DNA of 64,000 bases from Ruegeria arenilitoris (lineage in GTDB: Bacteria; Pseudomonadota; Alphaproteobacteria; Rhodobacterales; Rhodobacteraceae), in assembly GCF_013031355.1 (NCBI RefSeq), contig NZ_WPZO01000005.1, forward strand, positions 310,001 to 374,000, in the 5' to 3' direction. The notes under the pieces were generated by a model that ran no database searches, was not told the DNA's origin, and saw nothing but the letters and a program-made list of their open reading frames with translations. Shown here piece after piece: positions 43,177 to 52,320 of the stretch (position 1 is the stretch's first letter; every line of letters starts with the position of its first letter). The position numbers and the translations under genes are program-made.

Positions 43177-44202
43177 ATGCGTCTTGTGCCTGTACTGGCC
43201 TTTGCCACACTTCTGACCGGCTGCCTGTTCGACAAGGAGCCCGAAGTGGTCCGCCTGTCGGGTGAGACAATGGGCACAACGTTCAACATCACCGCCATTG
43301 GCGAGGATCTGGACGAGGACACTCTGGCCGCTGCGGTTCAAGAAACCCTGGCCGAGGTCAACGCCAAGATGTCGAACTGGGACCCAAATTCCGAGGTCTC
43401 GACCTTTTCCGCCGCAACCAGCACCGATCCGACGCCCGTATCCGCCGAGTTCGCGCAAGTGATGACGGCCGCGAATGAGGTACACGACAAAACCGGCGGC
43501 ATTTTCGACGTCACCCTTGGCCCGCTGATCGAATTGTGGGGCTTTGGCCCGCGTACACCGGAAGATCCGGTGCCCTCGGATGCCGAGATTGAGGCCGCGC
43601 TGAGCGGCGTTGGCCAAAACCGGTTGCTGACCCTGGATACCGAGGCCGGCACGCTGGCAAAATCCGAACCCGGCGTCGGCATTAACCTGTCTGCGATTGC
43701 CAAGGGCTATGGCATCGACGCCGTGGCCGAAACCCTGCGCGAAGCGGGGATCGAGGATTATCTGGTTGAAATCGGCGGCGATCTGGTCACCAAGGGCCAG
43801 AACGACAAGGGCGAAACCTGGAGGATCGGCATCGAAAAACCGCAGGCCGGAGCGCAGACACCGCAGCTGATCGTATCGGTGGGCGATCTGGGCATGGCCA
43901 GCTCGGGCGATTACAAGAATTTCTTCGAACAGGATGGCGTGCGCTATTCGCATATCATCGATCCGACGACGGGTCGTCCGATCACACACAGGACCACATC
44001 GGTCACCGTTCTGGCCGAAAACGCGATGATGGCGGATGCCTGGGCCACGGCGATGCTGGCGCTGGGGCAGGAAAAAGGCCTTGAGCTGGCCGAAAAGCAT
44101 GAACTTGCCGTGTATTTCATCTCGCGGGATGTGACAGGTGGCGAAGAAGCCTATATCACCGTACACAGCACCGCGTTCAAAGACGCGCTTGGCACCAACT
44201 AA
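43177..44202 (+). CDS. apbE: ApbE: FAD:protein FMN transferase (lipoprotein)
   Basis: A 341-residue periplasmic flavin transferase that attaches FMN to Thr in NqrB and NqrC. It has a lipobox (ATLLTGC, Cys at residue 16), GETMGTTFNI near 28, SNWDPNSEVSTFS near 67, the FAD-binding GINLSAIAKGYGIDAVAE near 168 and the metal-binding DYLVEIGGDLVTKG and MMADAWATAMLALG segments. It is followed 15 bp later by nqrM. The two lie 3.3 kb downstream of nqrF on the same strand, separated by three oppositely oriented genes. Confidence 0.93.
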   Translation: MRLVPVLAFATLLTGCLFDKEPEVVRLSGETMGTTFNITAIGEDLDEDTLAAAVQETLAEVNAKMSNWDPNSEVSTFSAATSTDPTPVSAEFAQVMTAANEVHDKTGGIFDVTLGPLIELWGFGPRTPEDPVPSDAEIEAALSGVGQNRLLTLDTEAGTLAKSEPGVGINLSAIAKGYGIDAVAETLREAGIEDYLVEIGGDLVTKGQNDKGETWRIGIEKPQAGAQTPQLIVSVGDLGMASSGDYKNFFEQDGVRYSHIIDPTTGRPITHRTTSVTVLAENAMMADAWATAMLALGQEKGLELAEKHELAVYFISRDVTGGEEAYITVHSTAFKDALGTN

Positions 44203-44217
44203 CCGGTAGGACCCACG

Positions 44218-44460
44218 ATGAGCACCTTTATTCTGGCCTTCATTCTGCTAACCCTCGTTGTGGTGGGCATGTCACTGGGCGTGATGCTGATGGGCAAGAC
44301 CATCAAGGGCAGCTGCGGTGGTCTGAATGCAATCTCGGGCGCAGATAAATGTGTGGTTTGCCAGAAAGACGTCGATCCGAACTCGCCGCTGCGCGACAAG
44401 CTCCAATGCAAACGCGCCAGAAAGATGCAGGAGCAGATGGAACGTCAGGCCGAAGCGTAA
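44218..44460 (+). CDS. nqrM: NqrM: Na+-NQR maturation protein
   Basis: An 80-residue protein with one N-terminal membrane segment (FILAFILLTLVVVGMSLGVML, split) and four cysteines (33, 45, 48, 64) in GSCGGLNAI, DKCVVCQ and LQCKRA. This is the DUF539/NqrM family, which is needed to deliver iron to the NqrD/NqrE site. With ApbE it makes the Na+-NQR biogenesis set complete within this window. Confidence 0.93.
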   Translation: MSTFILAFILLTLVVVGMSLGVMLMGKTIKGSCGGLNAISGADKCVVCQKDVDPNSPLRDKLQCKRARKMQEQMERQAEA

Positions 44461-44521
44461 TTTGCACTTCGCCCCGGGCCGGGAATTGGCTAACTAGGTC
44501 CCTGACCATCGGGGAGGTAGA

Positions 44522-46213
44522 GTGGTGGCCAAAGCCAAAAACATCCTGTTCATCATGTTCGACCAGCTGCGCTGGGATTACCTGAGTTGCTACGGCCACC
44601 CGCATCTGCATACCCCCAATATTGACCGTCTGGCCGCGCGGGGCGTGCGGTTCGACCGCGCCTATATCCAATCGCCCATCTGCGGCAGCTCACGCATGTC
44701 CACTTATACCGGGCGCTATGTGCATTCGCATGGGGCCTCGTGGAACGGTATCCCGCTGAAGGTCGGTGAGATCACGATGGGCGACCATCTGCGCAAGGCG
44801 GGTATGGATTGCTGGCTGGTTGGCAAAACCCATATGAAAGCAGATGCCGAAGGCATGGCACGGCTGGGACTGGAGCCCGACAGCCTGATCGGCGCCCGCG
44901 TGGCGGAATGCGGGTTCGACGTCTTCGAACGCGACGATGGGATGCGCCCCGAAGGCCCCGACGGGTTCTATGACCCGAACGGGGCGAGGAAATACAACAA
45001 GTACCTCTCCGACAAAGGCTATGAGAGTGACAACCCCTGGCACGACTTTGCCAATTCCGGATTGGATGCGGATGGCAATGTTCTGTCGGGCTGGTTCCTT
45101 AAGAACTCGAGCGAGGCGGCGAATATCGCCGAAGAAGATAGTGAAACGCCTTATCTGACCGGCCGCGGCATCGAATTCATGGAAAGCCATGACGCCCCGT
45201 GGTGCTGTCACCTGAGCTTTATCAAGCCACACTGGCCTTATATTGTACCTGAACCCTATGCCTCGATGTATGGCCCCGAGCATGTTCTGCCAGTGGTCCG
45301 GTCCGAAGCCGAGCGTGAGAACGCCCACCCGGTTCTGCGCGCGTTTATGGATACGAAAATCGGCCAGACCTTCTCGCGCCAGGACGTGCGCGAGGCGGTG
45401 ATCCCCGCCTATATGGGCCTGATCAAACAGGCCGACGATCAGATGGGACGCCTGCTCGACTGGATGGAGAAAACCGGCCGGATGGAGGACACGTTGATCG
45501 TGTTGACCTCGGATCACGGCGATTTTCTGGGCGATCATTGGATGGGAGAGAAGACGTTTTTCCACGATGCTTCGACCAAAGTGCCTCTGATCGTCTATGA
45601 CCCATCGCCCGAGGCCGACGCGACGCGCGGCACGGTCAGTGATGCACTGGTGGAGTCCATCGACCTCGCCCCAACATTTGTGGATGTGTCGGAGGGAGAG
45701 GTCGCCTCACATATCCTCGAAGGGCATTCTCTGCTTCCAATCCTGCGTGGGCGACAAGATGAAACGCCGCGCGATGCGGTGATCTGCGAATACGATTACT
45801 CCGCCTCACCCATCGCCGACATGCTGAATGCCTCGGTCCGGGATGCGGTGATGTTCATGGTCGCCAACAAGAAATGGAAACTGATCCATTGCGAAGGTGG
45901 CCACAGGCCCATCCTGTTCGACCTGGAAAACGATCCGGATGAACTGATCGATCTGGGCGACAGTGCCGACCATACCGAGGTCATCGCTGAGATGTATGAC
46001 CACCTTTTTGCCTGGACCCGTCGGCCGTCGCAGCGCACCACACGGTCCGAAGCGCAACTGATCGAGATGCGCACAAAAAGCCGGGGCAGGGGGGTTGTCT
46101 TAGGGGTCTATGACGAAAACGAGGCCCCGCTGGACCTGACCGTCAAATATCGCGGGCGCAAAGCCCGGCCTTTTGCTGAATATATCGGCAAGGACAAACC
46201 CTCCGGGCATTAA
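44522..46213 (+). CDS. Sulfatase-superfamily hydrolase (arylsulfatase / phosphonate monoester hydrolase-like)
   Basis: A 563-residue alkaline-phosphatase-superfamily enzyme. Metal-binding NILFIMFDQLRWDYLSCYG is at the N-terminus, the nucleophile motif SPICGSSRMSTYTGRY near 51-66, and the second metal site VLTSDHGDFLGDHWMGEKTFF near 325-345. The nucleophile Cys54 sits in C-G-S-S-R; the usual formylglycine motif is C-x-P-x-R or C-x-A-x-R, so conversion is uncertain. C-terminal features recall phosphonate monoester hydrolases. No signal peptide, so probably cytoplasmic. Start GTG 44522 or 44525, behind GGGGAGG. Substrate unknown: a sulfate, phosphate or phosphonate ester. Confidence 0.83.
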   Translation: MVAKAKNILFIMFDQLRWDYLSCYGHPHLHTPNIDRLAARGVRFDRAYIQSPICGSSRMSTYTGRYVHSHGASWNGIPLKVGEITMGDHLRKAGMDCWLVGKTHMKADAEGMARLGLEPDSLIGARVAECGFDVFERDDGMRPEGPDGFYDPNGARKYNKYLSDKGYESDNPWHDFANSGLDADGNVLSGWFLKNSSEAANIAEEDSETPYLTGRGIEFMESHDAPWCCHLSFIKPHWPYIVPEPYASMYGPEHVLPVVRSEAERENAHPVLRAFMDTKIGQTFSRQDVREAVIPAYMGLIKQADDQMGRLLDWMEKTGRMEDTLIVLTSDHGDFLGDHWMGEKTFFHDASTKVPLIVYDPSPEADATRGTVSDALVESIDLAPTFVDVSEGEVASHILEGHSLLPILRGRQDETPRDAVICEYDYSASPIADMLNASVRDAVMFMVANKKWKLIHCEGGHRPILFDLENDPDELIDLGDSADHTEVIAEMYDHLFAWTRRPSQRTTRSEAQLIEMRTKSRGRGVVLGVYDENEAPLDLTVKYRGRKARPFAEYIGKDKPSGH

Positions 46214-46301
46214 ATCTGTCCGGACACCGCCAAAAGGCGGTTCACCCTACGCGGGTCAGGCGATACAAGACCGACCAAGAGCAGTAATCCGGAGAGCCGA
46301 T

Positions 46302-47819
46302 ATGACCGCCCCCAAACCCGTTGTCCTGTGCATTCTTGATGGTTGGGGCCTGTCCGAGGATACAGAGGCCAACGCGCCTTATCTGGCCAACACACCAACC
46401 TTTGACGCGATCATGGCCAATGGTCCGCACGCGACGCTTATCACTCACGGGCCGGACGTGGGCCTGCCCAGCGGTCAGATGGGCAATTCCGAGGTTGGCC
46501 ACACCAATATCGGTGCAGGCCGTGTTGTCGCCATGGATCTGGGGCAGATTGACCTGGCGATCGAGGATGGCTCGTTCTTCGACAACGAGGCGCTGCAGGA
46601 TTTCATTGCCAAGGTAAAGGCTACAGGCGGCACCGCGCATTTGATGGGGCTGGTGTCGGATGGCGGGGTGCATGGCCACCTGAACCATATCATTGCCGCG
46701 GCCAAAGCGATCACCGACGCGAGCGTGCCCGTCGCGCTGCACGCAATCACCGATGGCCGCGACGTGGCGCCGAAATCTGCCTTCACCTATATCGCCGAGC
46801 TGGAAGACCGCCTGCCCAAGAACGCTCGCGTTGTCACCGTCAGCGGGCGCTATTTCGCGATGGACCGCGACAACCGCTGGGAACGCGTCAGCGAGGCCTA
46901 CGAGGCAATGATCAAAGGCGCAGGCCGTCATGAAACCGATGCCCATTTCGCCGTGGACCACGCCTACAACCAATCGGAAACCGATGAGTTCATCGTGCCC
47001 ACGGTTCTGGACGGATTTGATGGCGTGAAAGACGGGGACGGGGTCTTCTGCCTCAACTTCCGCGCCGACCGCGCCCGCGAGATTCTGCGTGCCATTGGCG
47101 AGCCGGATTTCTCCGATTTCGACACCGGCCCACGCCCGCAACTGTCTGCTCTGTTGGGAATGGTCGAATATTCGGACGGCCACAACGCCTATATGACCAC
47201 CGTATTTCCCAAGCGCGATATCGTGAATACGCTGGGTGAGTGGGTCGCCAAACAGGGTTTGCGTCAGTTCCGCCTGGCCGAGACCGAGAAATACCCGCAT
47301 GTCACCTTCTTCCTCAACGGCGGCAAGGAAACGCCCGAGGTGGGCGAAGACCGTTACATGCCGAAATCGCCCAAAGTGGCGACCTATGACCTGCAGCCCG
47401 AGATGTCCTCGGCCGAGGTGACTGCGAAATTCGTCGAGGCGATCGAAGCAGGCTATGACTTGATCGTCACGAACTATGCCAACCCTGACATGGTCGGCCA
47501 CACCGGAGACCTGCAGGCGGCAATCAAGGCCTGTGAGGCCGTGGACCAAGGGCTGGCGCAAGTTGTTGCCGCGTTGGAAAAGGCAGGCGGCGCGATGATC
47601 GTGACCGCTGACCACGGCAACTGTGAGATGATGGTTAATCCGGAAAGCGGCGGGCCGCACACGGCGCATACGCTGAACCCGGTGCCTGTGGCACTGGTGG
47701 GCGGCCCCGGGGGCGCCACGCTGCGAAACGGGCGCCTGTCCGATCTGGCGCCGACCCTGTTGCAACTGATGGGGCTGGAGCAACCGCCGGAAATGACCGG
47801 GAAGAGCCTGCTGTCATGA
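46302..47819 (+). CDS. gpmI: Phosphoglycerate mutase, cofactor-independent
   Basis: A 505-residue iPGM that interconverts 3- and 2-phosphoglycerate in glycolysis and gluconeogenesis. It has LCILDGWGLSEDTEANAP with the metal Asp, the Ser nucleophile in QMGNSEVGHTNIGAGR, AITDGRDVAPKSA, FRADRAREIL and the metal ligands in TNYANPDMVGHTGD and VTADHGNCEMM. Length fits the family (about 505-515). The start at 46302 has GGAGA upstream; the longer frame overlaps the previous gene. It is the first of three genes with ctpA; it overlaps the next by 4 bp. Confidence 0.95.
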   Translation: MTAPKPVVLCILDGWGLSEDTEANAPYLANTPTFDAIMANGPHATLITHGPDVGLPSGQMGNSEVGHTNIGAGRVVAMDLGQIDLAIEDGSFFDNEALQDFIAKVKATGGTAHLMGLVSDGGVHGHLNHIIAAAKAITDASVPVALHAITDGRDVAPKSAFTYIAELEDRLPKNARVVTVSGRYFAMDRDNRWERVSEAYEAMIKGAGRHETDAHFAVDHAYNQSETDEFIVPTVLDGFDGVKDGDGVFCLNFRADRAREILRAIGEPDFSDFDTGPRPQLSALLGMVEYSDGHNAYMTTVFPKRDIVNTLGEWVAKQGLRQFRLAETEKYPHVTFFLNGGKETPEVGEDRYMPKSPKVATYDLQPEMSSAEVTAKFVEAIEAGYDLIVTNYANPDMVGHTGDLQAAIKACEAVDQGLAQVVAALEKAGGAMIVTADHGNCEMMVNPESGGPHTAHTLNPVPVALVGGPGGATLRNGRLSDLAPTLLQLMGLEQPPEMTGKSLLS

Positions 47820-48946
47820 CCATGCGCGCGCTTGTTCTGGCGCTGCTGTTTGCGGCTCCGGTCCATGCACAGACCGACCCGTCCACAGCTGCGCTGAATG
47901 CGGCGCAAATGCTCGAGGACGCCTCGGTCGCCCTGACCGAGGCGGACAGTGCCCGTGATCGTGTGCGCGCCCTGACCGAAACCATTCAGGCCTATGAGGC
48001 CGGTCTGACTGCCATGCGCGAAGGTCTGCGCCGCGCCGCCACGCGCGAGGCGCAATTGACCGCCGAACTGCGTACCCGCGAAAAGGAAATCGCGCAGTTG
48101 CTGGGCGTGTTGCAGACCATTGAAACGACCGCACCGCCAGTTCTGATGCTGCACCCGTCGGGGCCGCTGGGGTCGGCCCGGGCAGGGATGATGCTGTCCG
48201 AGGTCACGCCGGGCCTCAACGCCCGCGCGCAGGCTTTGGCACATGATCTGCAAGAAGTGCAGACCTTGCGTCAATTGCAGCAAAGCGCGGCAGAAACGCT
48301 GACCGAAGGGCTGTCCGGCGTCCAGACCGCTCGCACGCAGCTGAGCACCGCCATCGCCGACCGCACCGATCTACCCAGCCGTTTTGTCGAGGATCCGGTG
48401 CGCACAGCGATCCTGATTTCCTCCACGGAGACTTTGGAAGGGTTTGCCAGCGGCCTGTCCGAAATTTCCGAAGGTGAAATCGCTGAAACCAGTGCCGATA
48501 TCTCTGACCGCAAAGGTAAGATCGCATTGCCCGCGCAGGGTGTCCTTCTGCATCGCGCGGGGGAAACGGATGCTGCCGGTGTCAAACGCCCCGGCGTGGT
48601 TCTGGGCACGCGTCCGCGCGCGATTGTGACCGCGCCGACAGCCGCCACCATTCGCTATCGCGGACCGCTGCTGGATCTGGGGAATCTGGTGATACTGGAG
48701 CCTCAACCCGGGCTTTTGTTCGTGTTTTCGGGCCTGCAAGAGGTTTACGGCAACACCGGGCAAGTGATCCCCGAAGGCACTCCGGTGGGTCTGATGCCCG
48801 GTGAAACACCCGAAATCGGCGCTATTTTGTCAACAAGCGGTGATGGCACTGGAACTGACCGGTCAGAAACGCTCTATATAGAGGTAAGACAGGATAACAG
48901 CCCCGTGGACCCGGAATCGTGGTTTCGGACCAGCAAGGATGGATGA
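47816..48946 (+). CDS. EnvC-like murein hydrolase activator with degenerate M23/LytM domain
   Basis: A 376-residue exported protein: signal peptide (RALVLALLFAAPVHAQT), a coiled-coil region from about 25 to 200 (long Ala/Glu/Leu/Arg-rich helices) and a C-terminal LytM fold (about 240-370, PGVVLGTRPRAIVTAPTAAT; GNLVILEPQPGLLFVFSGL; NTGQVIPEGTPVGLMPG). The zinc ligands of active M23 peptidases (HxxxD and HxH) are absent, as in EnvC/NlpD activators of cell-wall amidases. It would activate amidases at division. Located between gpmI and ctpA, as is common in alphaproteobacteria. Confidence 0.85.
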   Translation: MTMRALVLALLFAAPVHAQTDPSTAALNAAQMLEDASVALTEADSARDRVRALTETIQAYEAGLTAMREGLRRAATREAQLTAELRTREKEIAQLLGVLQTIETTAPPVLMLHPSGPLGSARAGMMLSEVTPGLNARAQALAHDLQEVQTLRQLQQSAAETLTEGLSGVQTARTQLSTAIADRTDLPSRFVEDPVRTAILISSTETLEGFASGLSEISEGEIAETSADISDRKGKIALPAQGVLLHRAGETDAAGVKRPGVVLGTRPRAIVTAPTAATIRYRGPLLDLGNLVILEPQPGLLFVFSGLQEVYGNTGQVIPEGTPVGLMPGETPEIGAILSTSGDGTGTDRSETLYIEVRQDNSPVDPESWFRTSKDG

Positions 48947-48952
48947 ACACGT

Positions 48953-50293
48953 ATGAAGAAATTTGTGATGGCCGGTTTGGCCGGAACCTTGGCAGGTATA
49001 ATCGCAACCACTCAGATCGCAGGCCCTCTGCTGGCGCAGGAGGCCGAGAACAACGCCAGCGTCTATGAGCAACTGGATCTGTTCGGCGACATTTTCGAGC
49101 GCATACGCGCACAATATGTCGAAGAGGTTGAGCCCGAAGAGCTGATCGAAGCGGCGATTGACGGCATGTTGACCTCGCTGGACCCGCATTCCAGCTATCT
49201 TTCGCCCGACGACGCGGAACAGATGCGGGTACAGACCCGTGGTGAGTTCGGCGGGTTGGGCATCGAGGTCACGCAGGAAGAGGGCTTTGTGAAAGTCGTC
49301 TCGCCCATCGACGACACGCCCGCAGATGCGGCCGGGATCGAAGCGGGCGATTTCATCACCCATGTCGATGGCGAAAGCATTCTGGGCCTGACGCTGGACA
49401 AGGCGGTCGATCTGATGCGTGGGCCGGTGGGTTCGGAAATCGTCATCACCGTTGTACGCGAGGGTGAACAGGAACCGTTCGATGTCACCATCATCCGCGA
49501 CACCATCAAACTGACCGCTGTACGCGCCCGCACCGAGGGCACCAGCGTCGTGCTGCGTGTGACCACCTTCAACGACCAGACTTTCCCCAACCTCGAGGAA
49601 GGCCTGATCGAACAGATCGAAGAGGCCGGGGGCATCGACAAGGTCAACGGCTTTGTTCTGGACCTGCGCAACAACCCGGGCGGTCTGCTGACGCAGGCGA
49701 TCAAGGTCTCGGATGCGTTCCTGAACGAGGGTGAGATCGTTTCGACCCGTGGTCGCGATCCGGGTGAAGGCGAGCGGTTCAACGCCACCCCCGGCGATCT
49801 GGCCGAAGGCAAGCCGATCGTGGTTCTGATCAATGGAGGTTCGGCCTCGGCCTCCGAAATCGTCGCCGGTGCGCTGCAGGATCACCGCCGCGCCATCGTT
49901 GTCGGCACCAAGAGCTTTGGCAAAGGCTCGGTGCAGACGGTCATGCCGCTGCGCGGGGACGGGGCCATGCGCCTGACCACGTCGCGTTACTACACCCCAT
50001 CGGGCCGCTCGATCCAGGCGCTCGGGGTCAGCCCTGACATCATCGTCGAACAGCCGCGCCCGGCGCCCGCATCGGACGACGAAGACGCGAACCGTCCGGC
50101 TCGGTCCGAGGCCGACCTGCGCGGCAGTCTGAACAACGACAGCCTCAGCGAGGACGAAGTCCGTCAGATCGAGGAAGACCGCGCCCGCGCCGAAGCCACC
50201 GCCGAGCTGCGCGAACAGGATTATCAGCTGGCCTATGCCATCGATATCCTGAAGGGTCTGTCGGCCTTCAACCCGAACGGGCCGTCACAATAA
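48953..50293 (+). CDS. ctpA: C-terminal processing peptidase, S41 family
   Basis: A 446-residue periplasmic serine protease. An uncleaved or cleaved signal (FVMAGLAGTLAGIIATTQIAG, split) is followed by the PDZ domain (GEFGGLGIEVTQEEGFVKVV; GIEAGDFITHVDGESI) and the S41 core with the Ser in NGGSASASEIVAGALQDH and the Lys in VGTKSFGKGSVQTVMPL. It cuts hydrophobic C-termini and works in envelope quality control and cell-wall endopeptidase turnover. Six bp after the EnvC-like gene. A strong terminator follows. Confidence 0.94.
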   Translation: MKKFVMAGLAGTLAGIIATTQIAGPLLAQEAENNASVYEQLDLFGDIFERIRAQYVEEVEPEELIEAAIDGMLTSLDPHSSYLSPDDAEQMRVQTRGEFGGLGIEVTQEEGFVKVVSPIDDTPADAAGIEAGDFITHVDGESILGLTLDKAVDLMRGPVGSEIVITVVREGEQEPFDVTIIRDTIKLTAVRARTEGTSVVLRVTTFNDQTFPNLEEGLIEQIEEAGGIDKVNGFVLDLRNNPGGLLTQAIKVSDAFLNEGEIVSTRGRDPGEGERFNATPGDLAEGKPIVVLINGGSASASEIVAGALQDHRRAIVVGTKSFGKGSVQTVMPLRGDGAMRLTTSRYYTPSGRSIQALGVSPDIIVEQPRPAPASDDEDANRPARSEADLRGSLNNDSLSEDEVRQIEEDRARAEATAELREQDYQLAYAIDILKGLSAFNPNGPSQ

Positions 50294-50296
50294 CAG

Positions 50297-50329
50297 AAAA
50301 AGGGCCGCCGAATGGGCGGCCCTTTTTTC
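50297..50329 (+). terminator. Rho-independent terminator after ctpA
   Basis: AAAA-AGGGCCGCC-GAAT-GGGCGGCCCT-TTTTT: a 9-bp GC stem and T-run directly after the ctpA stop. The A-run on the left lets it also serve the convergent DHA2 gene. Confidence 0.9.
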
Positions 50330-50340
50330 TTGCGGGTGGA

Positions 50341-51867
50341 TCAGCTTTCCACCTTATGCAGCTTTTCCTCATCCAGCATTATGGCCAGCAGGACGCCGAC
50401 TGAAACGGAGATGGTCGCGAATATGAAGGCCATGTTCATTCCGGTGTCAAAGGCGGCGGCGATGGCGGATTTTACCGCATCGGCTTCGGTGCTGCTCAGT
50501 TTTTCCATCACGGCCTTGGCGGACAGGGTGGTCAACGTGCCGCCGTTAATTGCCCGCTGATCGGCGTCCGACATGTCAATTCCGGCGGCGGTCAGCCGTT
50601 CGCCAAGACTGCGTAGGCTAACAAGGTACATGATCGCGGTGGCACAGGCGACCGAGATGGCGCCGTAGACCAGATGGGTCATGAAGCTCAGGCCACCGAC
50701 CAGCCCCGCCCGTTCCGGTTTCACTGCACAGACGGCGGCGGTGCCGGATGGCCCGACCGTCAGCGTGGCCCCCAGCCCGATCATCGCCATGCCGGGCAGG
50801 ATCTGGAAATACCCGAACCCGGCGGGCAGGACCACAACGCTGGCCGCCCCGATCGTGGCACAGAGATACCCCCAGAACAAAAGCCGCTTGGGCCCGAAAT
50901 CGTTATACAACCGGCCCGACAGGATGGACCCCACCGCCAGAAGCACCGTCAGAGGCGCCAGCCCAAAGGCCGATTGCAGGGTCGACCAGCCCAGAACCTT
51001 TTGCATGTATTGTGGGAAATACATCAGCCCGACAAAGGCCGCCGACACGTTGAACATGTTCAGCCCCAAGGTGATACGGAACTCGCGGTTCGCCATCATC
51101 TGCGGCAGCAACAGCGGCTCTTTCACCCGCTTTTCCACCTGCGGGAACAGAACGAACAACACCGCGCTGACGAAGAACAGCATCAGCAACGGGGCCGAAG
51201 TCCAACCCCAGTCCGCGCCGACATCCAGCCCATAGAGCAACAGCAAAACGGCAAAGGACAGCACGGCCATCCCGGCAAAGTCGATATGCTCTCCCTGCTT
51301 GTGCTGGGTTTCGCGCTGCATCAACAGCAGGGCGGTCACCATCGAGATGGTCGAAAACACAACGTTGGCCAGGAAAAACAGCCTCCAATCCCCCATGTTG
51401 ACCGCCGTTCCGCTGATCAGAGGGCCAAAGACGTTGCCGCAAGTGACGCCAGCCAGGATCAGCCCCATGATCATGGCCCGATGTTCGGGCCGCGAAACCT
51501 TGGTCGCCCCGAACGCCAGCGTACAGGGCCAGACGCAGCCTGCACCGATCCCCTGCAGGGCGCGGGCAACAATCAGGAAGTCCAGGCTGGGCGAAACAAA
51601 GCACATGACGGACGAGAACAGGAAAATCGACAGCCCGATCAGCATCATCTTGCGGTGCCCGAACATATCGCCCATGCGCCCGCCGGCGACCATAGTCATG
51701 GCGAAGAACAGAGCATAGATGTTCAGAACCCACTGCGTGCTGGTGATGTCCGCATCAAAGCTGTTTTCGATGGCCGGAACCAGGATCAGCGCGCCGGTAA
51801 AGTCGATGCCGATCCCGAACCCCGTCACCATCAATGCAATGACTTTGACGATGCTGCTGCGATCCAT
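50341..51867 (-). CDS. MFS drug/solute exporter, DHA2 (14-segment) family
   Basis: A 508-residue transporter with about 14 membrane segments and DHA2 signatures: NIYALFFAMTMVAGGRMGDMFGHRK, split near 48-72, with the loop 2-3 motif GGRMGDMFGHRK, and IVARALQGIGAGCVWPCTLA near 96-115 (motif C region). I chose the ATG at 51867; a GTG at 51906 adds 13 residues and has a weak GGAA before it, so the start is not settled. Single-gene unit, convergent with ctpA. A proton-driven exporter of drugs or metabolites; substrate unknown. Confidence 0.85.
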   Translation of the reverse strand: MDRSSIVKVIALMVTGFGIGIDFTGALILVPAIENSFDADITSTQWVLNIYALFFAMTMVAGGRMGDMFGHRKMMLIGLSIFLFSSVMCFVSPSLDFLIVARALQGIGAGCVWPCTLAFGATKVSRPEHRAMIMGLILAGVTCGNVFGPLISGTAVNMGDWRLFFLANVVFSTISMVTALLLMQRETQHKQGEHIDFAGMAVLSFAVLLLLYGLDVGADWGWTSAPLLMLFFVSAVLFVLFPQVEKRVKEPLLLPQMMANREFRITLGLNMFNVSAAFVGLMYFPQYMQKVLGWSTLQSAFGLAPLTVLLAVGSILSGRLYNDFGPKRLLFWGYLCATIGAASVVVLPAGFGYFQILPGMAMIGLGATLTVGPSGTAAVCAVKPERAGLVGGLSFMTHLVYGAISVACATAIMYLVSLRSLGERLTAAGIDMSDADQRAINGGTLTTLSAKAVMEKLSSTEADAVKSAIAAAFDTGMNMAFIFATISVSVGVLLAIMLDEEKLHKVES

Positions 51868-51945
51868 GAGCTTGCCCAGGCTGCTGCGGGTCACTCTAGG
51901 ATGCACGGAATTCCGTTGAAAAGATAGGTACTTGCCCTGAGCGAA

Positions 51946-52320
51946 TTACTCGGTGGCACTTTGCGCCCGGCGAAAGGCCCGCTTCAGCATGTCCAGTTCA
52001 GCGCGCAAAAGCTCGACCTCAGCCCGCAGATCATCCGCGGCGGGGGAGCCTGCAATGATGGTGAAATCGCCAAGCTTTTCCGAGGTCGCCGCATCAGCGA
52101 TCACAAAGCAATGCACACCGTCGGACAGCACGGCCACGGGCACGGGAACCGTCAGATCCCACCCGTCGTCAGATGCCGAAACACGCACGTCTTCGAGATT
52201 TTCACCCAGATAGCGCACTTCGACTGTCGGCTCAGATTCGGCCTGCAGATGCCCCTGCCAAAGGCCGTTTTCGAACCGGATGGGCGTCAAAATCGGAAGC
52301 GTCATGGTCGGAACTCTCAC
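51946..52320 (-). CDS. Uncharacterised protein with C-terminal coiled coil
   Basis: A 124-residue soluble protein: a beta-rich N-terminal part (WQGHLQAESEPTVEVRYLGE; GWDLTVPVPVAVLSDGVHC) and an amphipathic helix at the C-terminus (DDLRAEVELLRAELDMLKRA). I do not recognise a family. The GTG start at 52320 overlaps the upstream stop (GTGA), which supports coupled translation; an ATG at 52305 is the alternative. It works with the preceding gene, judged only from this overlap. Confidence 0.7.
   Translation of the reverse strand: MRVPTMTLPILTPIRFENGLWQGHLQAESEPTVEVRYLGENLEDVRVSASDDGWDLTVPVPVAVLSDGVHCFVIADAATSEKLGDFTIIAGSPAADDLRAEVELLRAELDMLKRAFRRAQSATE

Noticed and set aside
46242-47783. 513-codon frame antisense to gpmI
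   Set aside because: A shadow; His/Arg/Gly-rich with no domain, while gpmI has all catalytic motifs.
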